16,112 bases of DNA from assembly GCA_017646885.1 (NCBI GenBank), contig JAGCLR010000253.1, positions 1-16,112 on the forward strand, read 5' to 3'. Source of the DNA: Methanobrevibacter sp. Its GTDB lineage: Archaea > Methanobacteriota > Methanobacteria > Methanobacteriales > Methanobacteriaceae. Shown piece after piece: positions 12,165 through 16,112 of the stretch; position 1 is the first letter of the stretch; each line of letters starts with the position of its first letter. The notes under the pieces were generated by a model. It saw only the letters and a program-made list of their open reading frames with translations, made no database searches and had not been told where the DNA came from. The translations under genes and the position numbers were made by a program.

Positions 12165-13262
12165 ATGAGCGAACATAGAATAGCTATGGTGGGAACACCA
12201 TGTGAAATTATGGCTGCATCCAAACTTCAATATTATACCGATAGCCCTATTGATGTTAAATTGGGCTTATTCTGTATGGAGAATTTTTCATACAAGTACT
12301 TTGTAAATCTCTTGAAAGAGTATGACTTGAAAATGGATGACATTGAAAAATTCCAAATTGAGAAAGGATTTGTATTTTTACTTTTAAAAACCAAAGAAAC
12401 AGTAAAAATACCACTTGCAGTAGCTAAAAGGATTATTAGGAAAAACTGTAATATTTGTGTTGAACTGACATCAGAAAGCTCTGACATTTCAATCGGGTCC
12501 ATAGGATCAGAGGATGGCTGGTCAACATTGATAATAAGAACTGATAAAGGTGAAGAAATAGTAAATGGAGCAATTGAACAGAAATACATTGAAGCTAAAG
12601 ACTTTACAGATTCACAATTCGGATTGCTGAATAGAATTGCAGAATCTAAAACAAGCAAAAATCTTGAAACTATAGAAAGAAGAGAATTTTTGGCAAGACC
12701 TGTATTATACCAAAGGGAAAAGTCAGATGATGCAATCAACAATGATTTCTCTCAAGCATCATTCCTGGATTTAAGATCAAATGTCATTGATGTTGGAGCA
12801 TGTGTGCTCTGTGGAGCATGTGAATATGCATGTCCTCACAATCTGATAACAATTGATGATACAAAACCAAGAATGAAAGGTGAATGCCCTGAAGATTGTC
12901 ATGCATGCTTTGCAGTATGTCCAAGAACATTCATTCCTGAAGATTTGAGAAATGACAATTCAAAACCAATCGGTGACTACAAAAAAGTATTGACTGTCAA
13001 ATCATTAAAGCATACACAAGGTCAGGATGGTTCCATTGTAACAACATTAATCGACTATCTATTGTCCAATGAGATTGTTACAGAAGCTCTTATTGTGGAT
13101 AAACAGGATCATTTGGCTTGGAAACCTTATGCAAAACTAACTAATGCAATTGATGAGGTTATTAAATCTGGAGGAACAAAATATTCAGTCTGTCCTGTTT
13201 TCAAACCATTAAGGGATTTGAAAGAGGATTCTCTCCAGAACATTGATGAGGGGGTAAACTAA
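12165..13262 (+). CDS. F420-binding FrhB-like subunit, circularly permuted, with ferredoxin domain
   Basis: This is a probable flavoprotein that oxidises F420H2 and feeds electrons to the glutamate synthase. The 365 residues contain every landmark of the FrhB/FdhB family, but in swapped order. GTPCEIMAASK (10-20), LGLFCMENFSY (33-43), CNIC (95-98) and DISIGSIGSEDGWSTLIIRT (107-126) correspond to the C-terminal half of FrhB. A two-cluster ferredoxin domain follows (C213, C216, C219, C223; C241, C245, C248, C252). The N-terminal half of FrhB then follows at 275-350, with GQDGSIVTTLIDYLL (286-300) and GGTKYSVCP (336-344). In FrhB the order is QDGG, then KY-SP, then PCQ-LVGIYCMENF. The break falls at the domain junction. 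The start has AGGAG (12152-12156) and the stop overlaps the next ATG (TAATG). Confidence 0.85.
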   Translation: MSEHRIAMVGTPCEIMAASKLQYYTDSPIDVKLGLFCMENFSYKYFVNLLKEYDLKMDDIEKFQIEKGFVFLLLKTKETVKIPLAVAKRIIRKNCNICVELTSESSDISIGSIGSEDGWSTLIIRTDKGEEIVNGAIEQKYIEAKDFTDSQFGLLNRIAESKTSKNLETIERREFLARPVLYQREKSDDAINNDFSQASFLDLRSNVIDVGACVLCGACEYACPHNLITIDDTKPRMKGECPEDCHACFAVCPRTFIPEDLRNDNSKPIGDYKKVLTVKSLKHTQGQDGSIVTTLIDYLLSNEIVTEALIVDKQDHLAWKPYAKLTNAIDEVIKSGGTKYSVCPVFKPLRDLKEDSLQNIDEGVN

Positions 13263-14743
13263 TGTCATTTACAGTAGAGAGAAAATTGGAAATTTGCAAA
13301 CAGAGCAATGATAGACCTGGATGCTGTTGGTACTTATGTGACAATCCCCACAAATCATCTTGTAAAAACTGTTACAGTTGCTATTCAAATTGTCCTCACG
13401 GCGTATATGAGGTCATCAATGATGAGCCATTGCCAATACATCAGGAAAACTGTGTAGGGTGCAAGATCTGTGAGGAGATGTGTCCAACACATGCAATTTA
13501 TGTAAGGCCTCTTGTTGATGAAGGAAGAGGAGTATGGTCTAATTCAACAATGGTTGAAATCAAACGTAAAAGCCAAACAGGAGCATATAAGGTCAGAGGT
13601 TGTGGACTCACAAGAAGAATCCCAACATTTGATGACTTAAGCATATTGCCTGCACAGGTTTCAAGACCACCAATAGATTCCTATAGGGAAACATGCAAGA
13701 CTTCTGTGGTTCTTGGAGACAGGTTTGCAGAAAATCCGATTGAAATTGATACTCCTATTATGATTGGAGCAATGTCTTTTGGGGCATTAAGTAAGGAAGC
13801 AAAAATAGCATTAGCTATTGGGAGCAGTAAGGTTGGCTCAATTACCAATACTGGTGAAGGGGGAATGCTTCCTGAAGAAAGGCATTATGCAGACAAATTG
13901 ATTGCACAGTATGCATCAGGCCGTTTTGGTGTTTCAGCAAGCTATTTAAACAATGCAGAAGCTGTTGAAATAAAAATAGGCCAAGGTGCAAAATCAGGAA
14001 TGGGAGGACATTTGCTTTCCCATAAGGTAACTGCAGAAGTGGCTAGAGTTAGAAACATTCCAGAAGGAACCTCTGCTTTAAGTCCTGCAAGACATATGGA
14101 TATTGTCGGACCTGAGGATTTAGGTATGAAAATCAATCAGTTAAGGGAAATTACCGATTGGAAAATACCTATCATTGTTAAATTTGCATCAGGTAGAGTG
14201 GAACAGGATGTAAAGATTGCAGCAAAGGCAGGTGCAGACATTATTGTTGTTGACGGTATGCAAGGAGGAACCGGTGCTGGACCTGAAGTGGTTACAGAGC
14301 ATGCAGGTATTCCTACAATTGAAGCAATAGTGAAGGCAGATGATGCTCTTAAGGACATTAACTTAAGAAGTGAAGTAAGTCTTGTAGCTGCAGGTGGAAT
14401 AAGATCTGGTGCTGATGTGGCAAAAGCAATCGCTTTAGGTGCCGATGCGGTTTATATCGCTACCTCTGCATTGATTTCCATAGGTTGTAAAGTTTGCCAA
14501 TCCTGTTCTGAAGGTATTTGCCCTAAAGGAATTGCAACACAGGATAGGGTCCTCAGAAGAAGATTAGATCCTATTAGAAAAGGACAGCAAGTAGCTAATT
14601 ATATTGAAGCAATGACACAAGAAGTAACCTCCTTGACTCAACAGGCAGGAAATACAGATATTGAAAATCTTGAACGTCAAGACCTGGTTGCATTGACAAT
14701 GGAAGCTTCACAGTTAACAGGAGTGCCAATGGTGAGAAGTTAA
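13262..14743 (+). CDS. gltB: Glutamate synthase, FMN/3Fe-4S synthase subunit with ferredoxin domain
   Basis: This is the catalytic part of glutamate synthase: it reductively transfers ammonia to 2-oxoglutarate, giving glutamate. The 493 residues begin with a two-[4Fe-4S] ferredoxin-like domain (C34, C37, C40, C44; C64, C67, C70, C74). The FMN-binding barrel follows (about 120-430) with IMIGAMSFGALSKEAK (166-181), TNTGEGGMLPEERHYA (195-210), VDGMQGGTGAGPEV (330-343) and AAGGIRSGADVAKAIALGAD (376-395). The [3Fe-4S] motif is C409-x5-C415-x4-C420, followed by PKGIATQ, as in all glutamate synthases. The glutaminase and GXGXG domains are separate upstream genes. The ATG shares its A with the preceding stop, and GAGGGGG (13247-13253) is the ribosome site. 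Electrons should come from the adjacent F420 subunit through the ferredoxin domains. Confidence 0.94.
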   Translation: MSFTVERKLEICKQSNDRPGCCWYLCDNPHKSSCKNCYSCYSNCPHGVYEVINDEPLPIHQENCVGCKICEEMCPTHAIYVRPLVDEGRGVWSNSTMVEIKRKSQTGAYKVRGCGLTRRIPTFDDLSILPAQVSRPPIDSYRETCKTSVVLGDRFAENPIEIDTPIMIGAMSFGALSKEAKIALAIGSSKVGSITNTGEGGMLPEERHYADKLIAQYASGRFGVSASYLNNAEAVEIKIGQGAKSGMGGHLLSHKVTAEVARVRNIPEGTSALSPARHMDIVGPEDLGMKINQLREITDWKIPIIVKFASGRVEQDVKIAAKAGADIIVVDGMQGGTGAGPEVVTEHAGIPTIEAIVKADDALKDINLRSEVSLVAAGGIRSGADVAKAIALGADAVYIATSALISIGCKVCQSCSEGICPKGIATQDRVLRRRLDPIRKGQQVANYIEAMTQEVTSLTQQAGNTDIENLERQDLVALTMEASQLTGVPMVRS

Positions 14744-14765
14744 ATTAAGATTAGGGGATATTATT

Positions 14766-16112
14766 ATGGCTGCATTCGATAGAATAAAATCAGGGATTCC
14801 AGGGCTCGATGAAGCTTTAGACAATATTCGTTTGGGAGATAATGTAGTATGGAATGTTACAAACTTAAATGAATTCTCTTACTTTGTAGATCCTTATGTT
14901 AAACAGGCGAAAGAGGATAACAGGAACTTGATATACATTAGGTTTGCAAATCATCCTCCATTAATCGAAATGACTGAAGATGATTTCAAATTGCTCGAAA
15001 TCGAAGAGAATAATCCTGAAACTGAGTTTTGTATGATTGAACGTGATGGAATCAAGATATATAAGGTCAATCCGTATAATCAGTTTGAGACATTCACTTT
15101 GGAAGTTCATAGGATTATTGAAAAGGAAGGATTTGATGCATTCTATGTATTTGACTGCTTAAGTGACCTCCAAGCAGTTTGGTCTACCGATTTGATGATG
15201 GGAAATTTCTTTAAGGTTACCTGTCCATTCCTATTCCAATTGGACACTGTAGCATACTTCCCAATCATTCGTGGAAGACATTCATTTGATGCAATAGCTA
15301 AAATTCGTGAAACCACACAGCTGTTCCTGAATGTACATTCAAATTCTCCTGAAGAGGTTTATGTTTCTCCACTTAAGGTATGGAACAGATATTCTCAAAC
15401 CATGTTTTTGGGACATAAGTTCAACCCAAGAACAGGTTTTGTCAAGGTTTTGCAGGATGGTCAGGAAGTAAGCAAATATTACAAGACAATAAATGATTCC
15501 GATAAGCATCAAGGTGGACAAATCTTGGACAGTTGGGAAAGATACATGCTTCAAGTCAGAATGAAGTATGAGGAAGGCCAGAATATCGATGATGAGTGTG
15601 ACAAGATTTGTGAATTGATGATGACTAAAGATGAGAAGATGCTTTCCAAAATAAAGGAGTACTTCACATTTGAGGATTATATCACAATCTATGACCGCCG
15701 TGTAGGAAGCGGATCTGTAGGTGGTAAGTCATGCGGTATGCTTCTTGCAAGAAAGATAATTGAGAAGGAGCGTCCTGACATATACAGAAATCTTGAACCT
15801 GATGATTCATTTTACATAGGTTCAGACCTCTTTTACACTTATATCGTTTCAAATGACTTATGGGACCTTCGTGTAAAGCAAAGGACCAAGGAAGGTTACT
15901 ATAAGTATGGAAAAGAGTTGGAGGAAGCTCTTAAAAACGGTACTTTTTCAGAGGAAATCAAAAAGGGATTCATACAGATATTGGATTATTTCGGTCAAAA
16001 CCCGATTATCGTCAGATCAAGCAGTTTCCTTGAAGATGGATATGGAAATGCATTTGCAGGAAAATACGAATCAGTATTCTGTGTAAATAGAGGTAGTCTT
16101 GAAGAGCGTTTA
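14766..16112 (+). CDS. KaiC/RadA-like domain fused to PEP synthase ATP-binding domain, 5' part
   Basis: The open frame runs off the window (449 residues seen). Residues 1-60 (SGIPGLDEALDNIRLGDNVVW) resemble the opening of a KaiC/Rad55 RecA-fold domain, but the following Walker A loop is missing: where GxxGxGK(T/S) is expected it reads NVTNLNEFSYF. So this domain probably does not hydrolyse ATP. From about residue 308 the protein resembles the ATP-grasp domain of PEP synthase or pyruvate phosphate dikinase, with GSGSVGGKSCGMLLARKII (about 314-332) and IIVRSSSFLEDGYGNAFAGKYESVF (about 414-438). In the family, these bind ATP and drive phosphorylation of a histidine domain, which would lie beyond the window. 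The start at 14766 follows AGGGGA (14753-14758), 22 bp after gltB, so co-transcription is likely. Its substrate is unknown, and it may not be a true PEP synthase. Confidence 0.75.
   Translation, partial: MAAFDRIKSGIPGLDEALDNIRLGDNVVWNVTNLNEFSYFVDPYVKQAKEDNRNLIYIRFANHPPLIEMTEDDFKLLEIEENNPETEFCMIERDGIKIYKVNPYNQFETFTLEVHRIIEKEGFDAFYVFDCLSDLQAVWSTDLMMGNFFKVTCPFLFQLDTVAYFPIIRGRHSFDAIAKIRETTQLFLNVHSNSPEEVYVSPLKVWNRYSQTMFLGHKFNPRTGFVKVLQDGQEVSKYYKTINDSDKHQGGQILDSWERYMLQVRMKYEEGQNIDDECDKICELMMTKDEKMLSKIKEYFTFEDYITIYDRRVGSGSVGGKSCGMLLARKIIEKERPDIYRNLEPDDSFYIGSDLFYTYIVSNDLWDLRVKQRTKEGYYKYGKELEEALKNGTFSEEIKKGFIQILDYFGQNPIIVRSSSFLEDGYGNAFAGKYESVFCVNRGSLEERL

Noticed and set aside
12233..12742. Minus-strand open frame of 169 residues inside the FrhB-like gene
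   Set aside because: It is antisense to conserved coding sequence, with Ser/Leu/Phe-rich composition typical of a reverse-strand shadow and no family resemblance.
1..16112. tRNA, rRNA or insertion sequence in the long gaps
   Set aside because: No cloverleaf with a T-loop GTTCGA-type motif, no conserved rRNA segment, and no transposase-like frame or terminal inverted repeats with target duplication were found on either strand.

Overview
The window comes from an AT-rich methanogenic archaeon, most likely a Methanobrevibacter species (Methanobacteriales). The evidence is a set of archaeal-type ribosomal proteins (eL34, eL14, archaeal uL15), archaeal SecY, AdkA and Cmk, an archaeal DUF106/EMC3-like insertase, Cbf5, a split archaeal glutamate synthase, and a coenzyme F420 (FrhB-family) subunit. 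Promoters carry archaeal TATA boxes and genes begin behind GGTGA/GAGG ribosome sites. The genus is inferred from gene content and base composition, not from a database match.

Region 1 (1-8435) is the distal end of the ribosomal-protein/secretion cluster: uL15 (3' end only), SecY, adenylate kinase, DUF106 insertase, eL34, CMP kinase, eL14, then Cbf5 and a 60-residue winged-helix-like protein. The cluster is loosened by long AT-rich gaps, several with strong hairpins or T-run terminators. A DEDDh exonuclease and a divergently oriented dCMP deaminase-like gene lie between eL14 and Cbf5. Only eL34-cmk-eL14 are tightly coupled, by TAATG stop/start overlaps.

Region 2 (8436-14743) is an ammonium-assimilation module. 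glnA (GS-I) has a strong TATA box followed, at the expected transcription start, by GGAAGGAAGTTTCCTTCC. This contains two overlapping copies of the GGAA-N6-TTCC operator of the archaeal nitrogen repressor NrpR. After a long 3' hairpin and three tandem ~31-bp repeats comes a four-gene glutamate synthase operon: class II glutaminase subunit, GXGXG subunit, an FrhB-like F420 subunit, and the FMN/[3Fe-4S] synthase subunit with an N-terminal ferredoxin domain. No NADPH-type GltD is seen. The likely electron route is F420H2 to FrhB flavin, to 4Fe-4S clusters, to 3Fe-4S, to FMN, making this a probable F420H2-dependent GOGAT that partners GlnA. The FrhB-like subunit appears circularly permuted: its C-terminal FrhB half comes first, then the ferredoxin domain, then the N-terminal FrhB half.

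Region 3 (14766-end) is the 5' part of a protein with a P-loop-less KaiC/RadA-like N-terminus followed by a PEP synthase/pyruvate phosphate dikinase ATP-grasp domain. It sits 22 bp behind the glutamate synthase operon and is probably co-transcribed with it.

No tRNA, rRNA, CRISPR array, insertion sequence or prophage gene was found. The most notable items are the permuted F420 subunit, the double NrpR operator, the tandem repeats before the glutamate synthase operon, the degenerate KaiC-PPDK fusion, and hairpin-rich intergenic stretches that may encode small RNAs or leaders.
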